NCBI GenBank assembly: GCA_030386875.1
Contig: CM059559.1
Coordinates: 4,027,177-4,091,176 of the forward strand
From: Morinoia aosen
Lineage: Eukaryota > Arthropoda > Malacostraca > Amphipoda > Talitridae
Length of the DNA: 64,000 nt
Direction of reading: 5' to 3'
Shown: positions 1 through 11,749 of the stretch, one piece after another
How the letters are laid out: every line of letters starts with the position of its first letter
Numbering within the stretch: the stretch's first letter is position 1
Notes under the pieces: model-generated
Seen by the model: only the letters and a program-made list of their open reading frames with translations
Told to the model about the DNA's origin: nothing
The model's database searches: none
Position numbers and translations under genes: made by a program

Positions 1-333
1 CTTATTCTGCAAAGGAGATGCCTGACAGAGTCTTGAGTAGCGGTACGTTTACAACTGAGGTGCGCAACTTTCTAAGGCTACGTGTTAGAGGACAGTTCAA
101 CATAAATTAAGTAAAACGAAGATGAATCATTCGAAAAAACTCCACACACCAAGATCAGAAATGCTAGACCAGCATGGTCAAATTTTTCTAGATTCCACTC
201 AAAACTGTGAGTAAATGTTCCTACATCTTAGGTGCCCTAATTTTGCCAGCCTCCTTTTGCAATGACACACAACGCAATAACACGCTTTCGAGACAAGTAT
301 AATATCGGAGGGAACTGAAGATATCCGTATTAA

Positions 334-554
334 CACGTAGACTGCAGCACGACCCATCGATGGGTCGTGCTTAAGTTTTTCCTGCTGCGAAACAACCCAT
401 CGGTGGGTTATTTGAAAGGTTTTAATAATCTTCTAAAAGTATTAGTATTTAATATACCCAGTTAATGTTTAACATCTATAATATTTCTAACAACTTTTGA
501 ATTTAAATTTAGGTTGAGTACTGAACTTCAGTGTAGCCCATCGCAGTCAACGTG
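334..554. mobile_element. TTAA-flanked MITE (piggyBac-like)
   Basis: Left end TTAACACGTAGACTGC mirrors the right end GCAGTCAACGTGTTAA, with TTAA at 330-333 and 555-558. The length is 221 bp and there is no coding potential. TTAA duplication suggests a non-autonomous piggyBac-type element. A right end of similar sequence lies at about 24300-24357. Confidence 0.65.
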
Positions 555-560
555 TTAAAG

Positions 561-815
561 CTCAGAGACGAGTGACTTGAATGACTCAGAGACGAGTGAC
601 TTGAATGACTCAGAGACGAGTGACTTGAATGACTCAGAGACGAGTGACTTGAATGACTCAGAGACGAGTGACTTGAATGACTCAGAAACGAGTGACTTGA
701 ATGACTCAGAAACGAGTGACTTGAATGACTCAGAGACGAGTGACTTGAATGACTCAGAAACGAGTGACTTAAATGACTTAGAGACGAGTGACTTGAATGA
801 CTCAGAGACGAGTCG
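561..815. repeat. 24-bp minisatellite
   Basis: About 10.5 units of 24 bp built on GACTCAGAGACGAGTGACTT. It starts directly after the TTAA of the MITE and ends about 30 bp from the donor of the exon at 845. Because 24 is a multiple of 3 it gives open frames (SHSSL/NDSETSDL-type repeats), which I treat as intronic. Confidence 0.9.
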
Positions 816-844
816 TTTACTGAGCCCACAAGACGTTGGCTCAC

Positions 845-992
845 TGAAGTTAGCTAAGGCACCGGAGTTGGGGTGGTCGAGCCAGGCGCGGATCACGACA
901 AGCAGCGGCTCGCTCGACGCTCCGCAGCGGTCGTCCATGGAGCAGCCGCGGATGCGGAAGAAGTACTCAGTGTTCGAGACGAGGCCTGATAC
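845..992 (-). CDS. Exon: second half of FN3 domain 5
   Basis: Acceptor ATCACACAG and donor TTCA|GTGAGC bound 148 bp (phase 0 in, phase 1 out). The translation has VSGLVSNTEYFFRIRGCSMD followed by DRCGASSEPLLVVIRA and a linker (WLDHPNSGALANF). Two extra Cys (RGC, DRC), six residues apart, sit in the F-G region. The exon leaves in phase 1, so at least one more exon lies left of the window. Confidence 0.9.
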
Positions 993-1660
993 CTGTGTGA
1001 TGCGTGGTTACACATGTAATGGCGTTTTATCTACTAACTCAAAATCCAGGATGCATACTTGCGATTGGAAATGGGTTTCATCACTTTATACTCAAATACG
1101 TAAAATCTTTTCAAGTGAAGTAAGTAAAGGCAAATCTATTTAGAACTTAAATCCTCAAAATGTGTCAAAGACCATTCATTTTCCACTAATCTTTACTTTC
1201 CCATTAAATACAGTCTTACCAGGTACGCAAAATTTCTACTCTATCAACAATTATCACAAATGCTAACTCGTCTTTCAGTCTGGCTTCAAATATTCATTTC
1301 TCGAGTTCTTCTCAGACTCAATGGGCAACAATTTCCTACAGTGACACAGGACCTACATTACTCCCACACTTGAAGCTTCCTGAACAAAAAAGGTTTTTCA
1401 CATCGACGCAGGAAATTAAAAACTTTCTATGCCCTTCTTAACTTACAAACATATGGACGTCACTCCTCTCTGACCTGCCTCCCCAACCCCTATAATTAAC
1501 GTTTGGAGGTATCCAAGAGATTTATAAAGTGCAGCGCTAAGCCACTTACAGCGTTTTTATTCAAAAATTACAAAAATTTTACTGCACGTCAGCTCCTTAT
1601 AATCAAACATGACTCCAACCACTCCCTGAACACACAACGCCGTCTCAGCAGCAGGCGCAC
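993..1660. other. Intron between the two FN3-5 exons
   Basis: About 670 bp of AT-rich intron with no recognised element. Confidence 0.6.
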
Positions 1661-1896
1661 CTTGTACTGGGTTTTGTCAGACATGACGCTGACTTTGGTC
1701 CAAAGCGGCAGCGCAAGACTCTTGTTCTGCGAGTAGAGGAGCTCGTACATGGTTGGCAGTGGAGTGACCTGAGGGGCTGAAGGGGTCTCCGAGGGGTCCT
1801 TTTTGGCAGCGGTGAGGGACGAGGGAGCCTGCCACGTCACCAGCACCGTGCTCGCGTCTAGAGGTCGGTACTGGAGGTCCGTGGGAGCAGCAGGCA
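1661..1896 (-). CDS. Exon: first half of FN3 domain 5
   Basis: Acceptor CTTTGCAG and donor AAG|GTGCGC bound 236 bp (phase 1 in, phase 0 out). It encodes VPAAPTDLQYRPLDASTVLV, TWQAPSSLTAAKKDPSETP and then PTMYELLYSQNK with LWTKVSV. The B-C region is longer than usual for FN3 because of a Pro/Thr/Ser-rich loop of about 20 residues. Confidence 0.92.
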
Positions 1897-2810
1897 CTGC
1901 AAAGTAAATAAATGCACTCAGACCTAGTTCATACCCTCAGCACCAACAGCTGTGGCTAGCCTGTGTTTTACACGTCTTCGTGGTGCCAGACCGGAGCGTC
2001 ACTTCGAACAAGAAAGACACTCGGTTTGAGTTCAATTCCAGTGACTGAGCGCTATATTTAAAAAACCGGCAGTTCCTCCAACGAGAGTACAAAATGCATA
2101 CGACGAGAGCAGAAAACACAGAAGACGTGAAAAGTTTATTATATGACAATCCTTTCTGCTCAATGAGGTTGCACTCCCTTTTCTTAGTTTAAGAAGCGGA
2201 AAACTTATAGGAATTATAACGCAATTGTAAAATGCACTAATTAATCGATATGTTTCTTCACACAAAAGGCCGCACCTGTGCTGGTAAATCGAGCAAAAAT
2301 TACTTTAAAAAAACAGTAAACATTGCTGCACCAGCTTGTTGCATTCTCTGATGTCCGGCAGACTTACAAAGAGAAAATAGCACCAAGAGTTTCAGGAAAA
2401 ATAGTTGCTTTCTGTCCGTCACTGGGCGTTCATTTCCTTTGCGTTTTTTAAAAAATATCTTCAACTGATTATTATCAACGTATATATAAAAGACTTGGCA
2501 GCTTCATATCATCTGATCTGGGCCTATCCCTGAATATTGTTACCACTAAAAAAAGGTTTTATTACAATTATGGAGAAATGTATCCGTAAGTCTTAGGACG
2601 ACCACCATCTTAACAGCATGGCCCCCTTCAAATGAACTTCAGAAACATCATTTCACATTCCAAGTTCTCAAAGAAACTAAAATCCTAACAGGTACTCAGT
2701 ACAAATTTAAAATCGCAAGCCCTTACTTGGGACCATAACCACCTAGGCTCTCGAAAAATCAGCACAGTCAACAACATTGAAAAGCACAGTATTTCCTAGT
2801 AAAAGCTCAC
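1897..2810. other. Intron between FN3-4 and FN3-5
   Basis: About 900 bp of AT-rich sequence. I see no repeat, RNA gene or conserved coding segment. Confidence 0.6.
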
Positions 2811-2941
2811 CTCTGTCAGTGGTGGAGACCTCGACCACAGGGCAGTATGGTCCATACACGTTCTCAGAGATGTGTGCCCGCACGCTGAACTCGTACCAAG
2901 TGAACGGCTTCAAGCCCGTCACCAACACCTCATTCACTATG
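2811..2941 (-). CDS. Exon: second half of FN3 domain 4
   Basis: Acceptor ATCGACAG and donor AGAG|GTGAGC bound 131 bp (phase 2 in, phase 1 out). The translation has VLVTGLKPFTWYEFSVRAHI then PVVEVSTTDR. The first 46 bp of this exon and its acceptor are tandemly duplicated 132 bp upstream. Confidence 0.92.
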
Positions 2942-3158
2942 CTGTCGATGAAAATTTACTGTGAATATGCTTAAAATTTTGGGGTTATATAACAATTAAG
3001 AAGGATAAGTGTAAAAACATACATCAACCAAGTGAACGGCTTCAGGCCTGCCACCAACACCTCATTCACTATGCTGCCACTGAAAATTTACTGTGAATAC
3101 GCTTCAAATTGCGCGGTATATAACAACTAAGAAGGATAAGTATAAAAAACGTACATCA
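2896..3158. repeat. 132-bp tandem duplication covering an exon start
   Basis: Copy A (2896-3026) and copy B (3027-3158) share about 85-90% identity. Each holds the first 46 bp of the FN3-4 exon, its acceptor and about 85 bp of intron. Copy B has an acceptor-like GGCAG at 3074-3078 but the exon is cut off after FTW. Confidence 0.88.
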
Positions 3159-3648
3159 CATTTATGGTAAACGTTTCGAAAATATTAAAATTCTACTCTC
3201 AGTGCCTTACATCTGCATTAAATGTGATGTATGTTTTCAAACTAGTTCCTTTTATTCTACGAGTAAGATTCTCGATGAATTGCCCTATGCGAAATACACT
3301 AAGAAGGATAGAAATGCTAGTTGAACTCGACACAAAATGTCGAACCTCGCAACGTCTCTGGTGATAACTTGCGGTTACGATGCTTTGACATCAACACATC
3401 GAGCTAATCCAAGAATTAAAAATTGTAATAATTAGTTAAAGGCTGAACTTAATGAATTTTTCAACTCCAATGAGTAAAGAAAGGAATACTTTTATAAAGC
3501 AGTTTTAGGTTAAGCTTTCATAAAACAAGAGACGTCAAAATACTTCCCGCATGAGTGGACAGAGTTGAGTACACCCACTATTCCCTATACACCCTGTTAA
3601 CATGGATAAATATTTGTAGCAAGTACCACAGTCCTGGCCATCACCTAC

Positions 3649-3791
3649 CTGTGGATAATGCGCGTGGGTTCGTTAGGGGACGGCGGAATGGTGAGGTAGC
3701 GGACGGTGTAGAAGCTAACGAGTTTTTTGTGGTGGTCTGCAACTCTCCACCACAGCTGCACGCTCGTCTGGCTCTGCACCTCCACCTCCAG
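3649..3791 (-). CDS. Exon: first half of FN3 domain 4
   Basis: Acceptor GCTCACAG and donor CAG|GTAGGT bound 143 bp (phase 0 in, phase 2 out). It encodes LEVEVQSQTSVQLWWRVADH, then VSFYTVRYLTIPPSPNEP and TRIIH. The core Trp and the Y-x-V-R-Y strand C' motif of FN3 are present. Confidence 0.9.
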
Positions 3792-4180
3792 CTGTGAGCA
3801 GATAATGAGACTGTCATAAATGGAGCACGCGTTGACCTCCTTTCCATTCTTGTGAAAGACATTACGCTTTAATGACGCTTTGATCTGTTTAAAGGACCTA
3901 CACTTTAGTGTCATACCAATCCTTATGCTTTGATCGTGTTTCAGAAGACATGTTTGAGTGACTCTTCCAAGAAGTTTCAAGTCACTTCGTTACACGAAGT
4001 ACACGAGAAAAGAAAGGTAGGTGCGATGAAATCATTGGCCTTGTCCTACCATGAAGAATAAATAGTAAATATTCAAACCCAAAGACAAATCATCAATGGA
4101 AAGCACATAAAAAATTGCGGCATTTCGAGACAGACAACTGGAACTAAACAGAAGAGCTCTACAGACGGGAGGTAACACAC

Positions 4181-4317
4181 CTGTTCGATATCAGGCGAGA
4201 GAGAGGAGCCAAAGTTAATGGAGGAGTTGTGAGCGTGGGTCTGGATGAATTCCACCGTAGGATCGCCATCCCCAGCGAGGTTTATGCCCTTCACCTCCAC
4301 TTGGTACCACCCAGGGC
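4181..4317 (-). CDS. Exon: end of FN3 domain 3
   Basis: Acceptor TTCCACCAG and donor CAG|GTGTGT bound 137 bp (phase 1 in, phase 0 out). The translation starts GPGWYQVEVKGINLAGDGDP, the closing F-G strands of FN3-3, followed by a Ser/His/Asn linker ending SPDIEQ. A SINE-like repeat lies about 100 bp upstream. Confidence 0.9.
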
Positions 4318-4420
4318 CTGGTGGAAGAAGAGCATGGTCAACTGCTTGGCACTGACACGCAATCAGAAGTTGATCAGAGACTCAACCTATGCAGGACACC
4401 GCAGATTAGATTTGTCGTTA

Positions 4421-4771
4421 GTTTTAGCCTCCCTACCCGCAGCAACAAATGCGATCCAAAGAGAGGAAAGAGGATGGCACCATTCAGCATGGAGTTAAGG
4501 AAACGCGGAATCTACGCAGAAAGGGGATAGAAACAGTAAGTTGTGAGAGAAGATTATGAAACAAAACCAAAATTGAAGAAGAAAGTAGTAGGTACTAAAA
4601 TGAGACAGCAGCAACCCGAAAAAAAGGATGGTCCTCAAAATAACAAAAAAAAAAAAAATTTTACTTCAACAAAAGAGAGGCCTACCTAACTCTCAGCTAG
4701 ACCCCCCCCCCACATTTTCCCCCTAGGAGTGCTAATTCCCATAGAGACAATAGTTTTATCCTCCTGAGGGG
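4421..4771. repeat. SINE-like dispersed repeat, copy A
   Basis: It begins GTTTTAGCCTCCCTACCCGC and ends CCTCCTGAGGGG, matching the copies near 34710, 41165 and 57975. No ORF. See the 34710 copy for target-site duplication. Confidence 0.75.
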
Positions 4772-5686
4772 TATTAATGCTTTGATTTTGCTAAATTTGT
4801 ATGCTTACGGGCATTAGTTAACAGTTTGCTCGTACTCCGCATTACATTTGACATTTTTTATCCTATTTCTTCCATAATGTTCCTTCATTTTGATCGTAAT
4901 GATTGCTTCTGAAATTTAATACTCTCATGCATCCTTTAGAACAAATTCTCATAATCTTTACTTAACTGTCGTAATTTTCCCATGTCGGTCAGTGGGTAAT
5001 GTACTTATCACTGCGTTTAACATTCTTTTTTGTATAATCCCTTCTTTTCATTTTGTTCATTTTCATGTCCCTCTCATGGAGGTTTGAAATATTCTTCGTG
5101 AAACGTCTCTTTTAGGCTCAGTAACACAAAGAGTTATAGATTGTTCTTGATGCCTTCATTTACGTCACATTTTCCATCCCATGTTAAGAAGGCCGGCAGC
5201 AAGCAGACCGTTGACAGATATACCAAAACACTGCCTCAGAATTTAAGAAGAAGCTCGTAAATTACCCCCGCAATGACCGATGCACTCTTACCGAACGAAA
5301 GCCAAAAGTATTTATCCATTCTAGAGGTGAATTAAAAATATACTGACCTATATTAATAAATGTTCCAAATCAGCCAGTCGAGCGCTGCTTTCTAGTAACC
5401 TTCACTGAAACTACAATACAAACTTAAACTTGAGTTCTCTCGTGAGATACGAGATAGGTTCACAAAACATGTACGAAAACAACACAGCTCTTCTTACAGA
5501 TAAAACGCTAACAATGAGAAGTCACTTCTAATTTTGTAAGAATTAATCCCACCCTAAATATGGACTTATAAACACCTACAAACACAACAATGCAAGCCAC
5601 ACTCAAATTACACATCTGAATAGAAAGTCATCAAACCAGCCGTCATTGCATCAAGTGTCAATACAAGAGGAAGGAGGGCAGCAGAC
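4772..5686. other. Intron within FN3-3
   Basis: About 900 bp of AT-rich intron with no recognised feature. Confidence 0.5.
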
Positions 5687-5822
5687 CTAGCCCGGCGATG
5701 ATGTAGGAGGTGTTGGACGATGGCATGAGGACCGCAGGCAGCCACTCGCCTTTCTCAGGCCGGTAGCGCAGGCTGTAGCCCTCCAGGGCTGCCATGTCGT
5801 GCTTGGCTGGCTCCCATGTCAC
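5687..5822 (-). CDS. Exon: middle of FN3 domain 3
   Basis: Acceptor CTGCGCAG and donor CTAG|GTCTGC bound 136 bp (phase 0 in, phase 1 out). It encodes VTWEPAKHDMAALEGYSLRY followed by RPEKGEWLP and NTSYIIAGL. VTW is the FN3 core Trp. A 29-bp minisatellite begins about 14 bp upstream of the acceptor. Confidence 0.9.
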
Positions 5823-5835
5823 CTGCGCAGTGTCA

Positions 5836-6121
5836 TGCTCACTTAGTCTTGTACTCAAGTGTTCTACTCGCTTAGTCTTGTACTCAAGTGTTCTACTCAC
5901 TTAGTCTTGTACTCAAGTGTTTTACTCACTTAGTCTTGTACTCATCAAGTTTATTACTCACTTAGTCTTGTACTCATCAAGTGTATTACTCACTTAGTCT
6001 TGTACTCAAGTGTTCTACTCACTCAGTCTTGTACTAAAGTGTTCTACTCACTTAGTCTTGTACTCACTTAGTCTTGTACCCATCAAGTGTATTACTCACT
6101 TAGTCTTGCACTCAAGTGTTG
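5836..6121. repeat. 29-32-bp minisatellite next to an acceptor
   Basis: About nine units built on CTTAGTCTTGTACTCAAGTG. The array reaches to about 14 bp from the FN3-3 acceptor at 5823. Confidence 0.9.
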
Positions 6122-7111
6122 GTCGTGTACTTGTTTCCTCAAATCTGTCTCAAAATCTATCTTAACAGCTCACTGGTTAGTGACGGCCAGGGTATAACCG
6201 ACGGAGTCATTCACTAGGTTCCGTACACCAATGCAATGCGGCTGCGGTAGCATTACACTAATGCATTGCAAAGGGTTTGTTGTGCATGTCTCTGAGTGAC
6301 CTGACGGTTGGAGCTTTACCAGTGCTGGGACTTTGGAGCGCAGGCGGACCACACGTGGTGGTCACGTCACAGCAGTCACGTTGATAGGACACTGCGTGCC
6401 CTGTCTGTCCTATCTGTGTCTGTGTGCCCTGGTCTCCAAGGCTGCCAACACTATCTAAGAGCCTAGCTGGGAGCGGCAGTCAAGCTGATTGGTAGCGTCT
6501 GTGCTCTAGCCTGGTCTCTAAGTGTGCCATTATGGTCTAAAGTCTGGTGCTGAAAACCAAAAGCTGTCTGTGATGCCCTCTACACCGTGCAATGTTATCA
6601 ATGAAGCTGATTTTAACCAGTTTTTAACAACTGTTTAGTAAAAATTCTAAAATTCTAACACAAAGACTTTTCTGGGTTGCATTTACAATAAACTTTACGA
6701 TTTAAAAACTTTTAATGACACCTGGGAGCAAATGACAACTAAAAAATCAAAGAGACCTTCAGTGGTAGTTGCCTTGGTCTCAGGCTTGCAAGGCTTGACC
6801 ACCTGAGAGAAGAAAGACAAGTGCCCGGTGACAAGAATTCAGAAATATCGCCGGTAATTCATATTTCTTCAATGCCAAAAAGTAAACGCTGAGATCAATA
6901 TCGAGAATTGAAGAAATTCTAATGAAAAACAGAACGATCAAATTAGCAACCTCTTAACCTCTTTCACGAAAGCTTACTATCGTCGTCGGCACGTTTTCAT
7001 TGACAGCAACAACTCACCAAAATAGTAGACAAAACTCGAATTAAGTAAAAATGATAGCTGCTAAAGCTCTTTGCATAGTAATATCTTGAAGAAAGAAGAG
7101 AAAAAGCTCAC
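6122..7111. other. Intron within FN3-3
   Basis: About 1 kb with moderate GC near 6180-6480 and AT-rich sequence after it. No element identified. Confidence 0.5.
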
Positions 7112-7435
7112 CTTGACAGCCCAGCTGCCCTTGCTATCACGGCCGGCAGTGCTGTTGAGCCCCACCCAGTAGACGGTGAGGTTCACGAGGGGAGGCAGAG
7201 GCAGGGGAATCGGTAGAGGCGCTGGCGTCCTGTAGTTGTCTTCTCTCTGTGGGTTGCGCCTTTCGAAGTCTAAGCCATTCCTAGGGTACTCCTCCCTCTC
7301 AGGCAGCCGCACATTCTTCCACACAAGGTGAGCTCCCTCCGGGTAGCCCATTGAGTTGCCCGCTAGCACGCGCACCGAGTAGTTTGTGCCGGGCTGGAGG
7401 CCGGTTAGCATCACCTCGTGCACGTTTGGACTCGT
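7112..7435 (-). CDS. Exon: end of FN3 domain 2, linker, start of FN3 domain 3
   Basis: Acceptor ATTTCAG and donor AAG|GTGAGC bound 324 bp, phase 0 at both ends. It encodes LTGLQPGTNYSVRVLAGNSM (strand F of FN3-2), a charged then Pro/Leu-rich linker (PAPLPIPLPLPPLVNLTVYW), and the first strand of FN3-3 ending GSWAVK. Confidence 0.92.
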
Positions 7436-8140
7436 CTGAAATGAAGCAATGAAGTACAATGCTCAGCAATATATTGTGTTCAGAAATAAACTTCTCATAA
7501 GTTTGAATTTGTATATGAATTAGTTAGAGACTTCGATGCGAAAGGGGTTTGAGCATGTGAAAAAGCAGGCCACACAGATAAGAGATATGATCGAATCATG
7601 AATAATTGCAAATCCTAACTCTATTTAAGATTTGTTACATTGTTAGGGAATAGGGATAACAATCGATGAAAAATAAGGTAAGAAAAACTACTCGCTCAAA
7701 TAAAATTAAATAAGAAAGTGCTAGACCAATTACTGCAAATGAAAGAGTTGCATCTCAGACAGAGCGCAGATTTTCTAGACTCACCTTCTCTTTTTGGCTT
7801 CCCAAATAGTGCAAAGGAGCGCCCCCCCCCCGTTGTGTACTATTTTCTCCTTATTCTAATAAATTTAAGAATTTTTGAGCATATTGGATAAAAATAAAAT
7901 AAGGAATAATTGAAAACCCTTTATTTTTACGTTATAACAGCACCACGAACACTCAAAAATCTAATGAGGACCACACTTCAAACGAACAAACTAGAAAAAA
8001 TGCAATGAGACAAATCAAAGGACGTTCAAGTCCAAAAATTTGGGGTGATCTTAATCGTATTCGAAGGAAGTTTGTGGTGATGTGAATTGCAGAAGTTGCT
8101 CGAATTTCCTTCAGAAATATTATTTTTGACCACACGCTAT
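7436..8140. other. Intron within FN3-2
   Basis: AT-rich with a C homopolymer near 7825. No gene or element seen. Confidence 0.5.
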
Positions 8141-8199
8141 ATTGCTACATGCCGCACGCTCTATTGCTATACGACAGCAAGTTATATTTCTACACACCT

Positions 8200-8490
8200 A
8201 TATAATCTACTTCTACATGCTTACATGCTTGATTCGTTCACGCACACGTACTTTATATCTATATATGTCTATATGCTCTATTTCTATATGCCTACATGTT
8301 CCATTCTTCAAAGTATCAACAATTCATTTCTACATGCCTAAATGTTCCATTCTTCCAAGTCTCAGCAATTCATTTCTACATGCCTACATGTTCCATTCTT
8401 CCATGTCTCAGCGATTCATTTCTACATGCCTACATGTTCCATTCTTCCAAGTCTTAACGATTCATTTCTACATGCCTACATGCTTTGTTA
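8200..8490. repeat. 46-bp minisatellite next to a donor
   Basis: Four clear 46-bp units start TACATGCCTACATGTTCCAT at about 8285, 8331, 8377 and 8423, with decayed units before 8285. The array ends about 27 bp from the FN3-2 donor at 8517. Confidence 0.88.
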
Positions 8491-8517
8491 TCAACATAGG
8501 GAATAAAAAAGGCTTAC

Positions 8518-8675
8518 ATCCTTGACGTTGTAGTAGTGGATCTTGCGCTGCTTCCACTGGACCTTGTAGCCTATGATGGTGCCCCGCGCCACGGCGGGGG
8601 AGAGAGGCGACCATTGCACCAGCAGCTCTGTCGCCGACACCGCCTTCAGCTTCATCTTTGGCACACCCGTTGGGA
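8518..8675 (-). CDS. Exon: first half of FN3 domain 2
   Basis: Acceptor CCCGCGCAG and donor GAT|GTAAGC bound 158 bp (phase 1 in, phase 0 out). The translation has VPKMKLKAVSATELLVQWSP then GTIIGYKVQWKQRKIHYYNV, strands A to D of an FN3 domain. The exon lacks an ATG and shows only through splice-phase matching. The LINE inserted in the upstream intron ends only 78 bp from its acceptor. Confidence 0.9.
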
Positions 8676-8752
8676 CTGCGCGGGAGGTTTACGTAATAAG
8701 AAAGCATGAACACACTAGAATTGTGCTATATTATATACTAGAATTAAGTTTC

Positions 8753-11749
8753 TCACCCCCCAATGAAGGGGGTGAGAGAGGTCGAAAGACCACTCAAACC
8801 CTAGTACTAGGATCTTTGAATGTAAGGGGGTGTGGAAGTAGAGCAACTGAGAGTAAGAAGGAGGAGATCGGAAGAATGATGGTAAACCGGAAGATGGATG
8901 TATTGGCCTTGAGTGAGACGAAATTGAAGGGTAGTGGTGAGTTGATGTTTGGGAGTGTGGGAGGGAGAGTGTCTGAAGTACGTGGGGGACATGCAAGAGA
9001 GGGTGTGGCTATACTATTGAGTGTAAGAATCAGAGAGAAAGTAGTTGAATGGGGTGAGGTGTGATCAAGAATAATGTGGGTACGAGTGAAATGGGGGGAA
9101 GAGTCCTGGGTGTTTTTGAACGCGTACGGACCGGTATCGGAGAGGAGTGGGGAAGACAGAGAGGAGTTTTGGGAGAAATTGTCCGAGTGTGTGGCTAGAG
9201 TGGGGAGTGGTTGTAGAGTTGTGGTGATGGGGGACCTGAATGCAAGAGTGGGTGATGAGGTGGTGGATGGTGTTGTTGGTAAGTACGGAGTAGCTGGGGT
9301 GAATGAGAGTGGGGATTTCTTGGTGGGGTTATGTGTGGAGAGTGAGTTAGTGGTTGGGAATAGTTTGTTTTAGAAAAAAAGTATAAACAAGTATACATAT
9401 GTGAGGACGAATGGAGGTGTGATAGAGGAGAGAGCATTGATGGATTATATTTTGGTTAGCAGGGGAGTGATGGGTCGTTTGCTCGATGTGCATGTGTTCC
9501 GTGGTGAGATGAATGGGATTTCGGATCATTATTTGGTGGAAGGAAAGCTGAGAGTTGGTGGAATGTGGGGAGGTGTTAAAAGGAGGAGTGGAAGGGAGGT
9601 GTTAAATGTAAGCAAGTTACATGATTCTGAGCGTGAGTGTGAGTATCAGGAGAAGATGAAAGTGGAGTATGGGAGGGTGAAGGAAAGTGAGGTGGGTGGA
9701 GTGGAAGGGGAATGGAAGCTGTTTAAAGATGCGGTGGAAAAATGTGCAAGGGAAGTGTGTGGGGTAAGGAAGGTTGGAGGGGGGATTAGAAAGGGGAGTG
9801 AATGGTGGAACGGAGAAGTAGGAGCGGCTGTGAAAAGAAAGCGGGGAGCATTCGAGAGGTGGCTGCAACGAGGCAACCAGCAAAATTTTGAAGAGTATAA
9901 GGAGAGGAAGAAAGAGGTACAAAGAATGGTAAGGAGAGCGAAGAGGGCGGCGGATGAGGAATGGGGGAGGAAGTTGGGAGGGGATTTCATGGAGAGAAGG
10001 AAGGTTTTCTGGAAGGAAGTGAAGAGAATTAGGAAGGGTCAGGTGGAGAATGAGGCAAGAGTGAAGGATACAAATGGTAGGCTGCTAGTAGAGAGTTGTG
10101 ATGTGAGAAAGAGATGGGCGGAGTATTTTGAGGAACTGCTGAACATGAGGGATGATAGGATTGCGAGAGTAGTAGCTGTTGGAAGTGATGTTAGAATACC
10201 TGTGTTTGGTGAAGTGAATAGAAGTCGAATAAGAAGGGCAGAGGTGAGATGTGCGTTGGATGAAATGAAAAATGGGAAAGCTCCAGGTTTGGATGGCTGC
10301 ACGGTTGAATGTCTAAAGAAAGGAGGAAATGTGGTTGTAGAATGGTTGGTGCGTTTATTAAATGTGTGTTTCGAGGCTAGTAAAGTGCCAGTTGATTGGA
10401 GTAGCGCGTGCGTAGTTCCGTTGTACAAGGGGAAAGGTGACAGGTATGAGTGCAGTAATTCTAGGGATATAAGTCTACTGAGTGTCGTTGGGAAGCTGTA
10501 TGGAAGAGTGTTAATTGGAAGAGTGAGAGTGTTGACGGATCGTTTGCTTGCTGAAGAACAGTGTGGTTTTAGGTGTGGTAGAGGTTGTGTGGATCAAATG
10601 TTTGCTGTGAGGCAGGTGAATGAAAAATACTTAATAAAGGGAAAGGATGTATATTGGGCATGTATGGATCTAGAGAAGGCGTATGACAGAGTGGATCGCG
10701 AGGCTCTATGGCAAGTGGTAAGTTTGTATGGAGTGGGTGGGAGACTGTTGAATGCGATCAAGAGTTTCTACATTGATAGCAGAGCATGTGTGAGAGTAGG
10801 GAATGAGGTGAGTGAATGGTTCCCAGTTGTGACAGGTGTGAGACAGGGATGTGTGATGTCGCCGTGGTTGTTTAATTTGTTTATGGATGGTGTGGTGAGA
10901 GAAGTGTATGCCAGAGTGTTGGGAAAAGGTGCGCAGTGGGTGGGACGAAATGGTATGTATTGGGAAGTGTGTCAGCTGTTGTTTGCAGATGATACAGCGC
11001 TTGTGGCTGATTCAGAGGAAAAACTGAGGAGACTGGTTGCAGAGTTTGATAGCGTGTGCTAAAGGCGGAAATTGAGGGTAAATGTGAATAAAAGGAAGGT
11101 GATGAGATGTTCAAGAGGTGGAGTGTTTGGAACTTTGGATGTGAGGTTGAATGAGGAAGTTTTAGAGGAGGTAGAGCATTTTAGGCACCTCGGGTCGGAT
11201 GTGACTGTTAAGGATAGTATGGAAGTAGAAGTGAAGCATCGAGTGAGTGAAGGTTGTAAGACATTGGGTGCAATGAGGAAAGTTTTTGAATGCAGGAGTT
11301 TGAGTATGAATGCTAAGAGGGGACTGTATGAAAGTTTGATTGTGCCAGTTTTGTTGTATGGAGCAGAGTCCTGGGGGTTGAGAGCAGCTGAGAGGAGGAA
11401 GTTGGATGTGTTTGAGATGAAGTGTTTGAGGAGCATGTATGGAGTAACTAGAAGAGATAGGATCAGGAATGAGTTGGTTAGGGGGCAGACGGGTGTTATC
11501 AAAAAGTTGAGCAGGCGAGTGGATGAAAGAGTGCTTGGATGGTTTGGGCATGTTGAAAGAATGAATGTTGAGCGGCTGGTGAAAAAGATATATATGTCGG
11601 AAGTGAGTGGTCTTCGAGCGCGAGGTAGACCACGGATGAGTTGGATGGATGGGGTGCGACGTGCTTTGTATGAGAGGGGTCTGACTGTGGACGTGGCGAG
11701 AGGGATGGCTGCGGACAGAAGTGAGTGGGGGCAGTGTATAAGGAGGTAA
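8753..11749 (+). pseudogene. LINE endonuclease-reverse transcriptase ORF with three in-frame stops
   Basis: One reading frame runs through the whole element, broken only by TGA at 9062, TAG at 9371 and TAA at 11060. In order: endonuclease start (LGSLNVRG), MGDLNARVGD, ALMDYIL and the catalytic ISDHY motif; RT blocks KAPGLDG, EEQCGFRCGRG, CMDLEKAYDRVD, GVRQGCVMSPWLF and the catalytic LLFADDTALVADS; then LYGAESW and the RTE-type tail LGWFGHVERM with RARGRPRMSWMDGV. It is about 1000 codons, normal for RTE. No frameshift in 3 kb suggests a fairly recent insertion. Confidence 0.93.

Noticed and set aside
6170-6352. Minus-strand 60-codon frame as an extra exon in FN3-3
   Set aside because: FN3-3 is complete without it; the exons at 7112 and 5822 join directly in phase 0.
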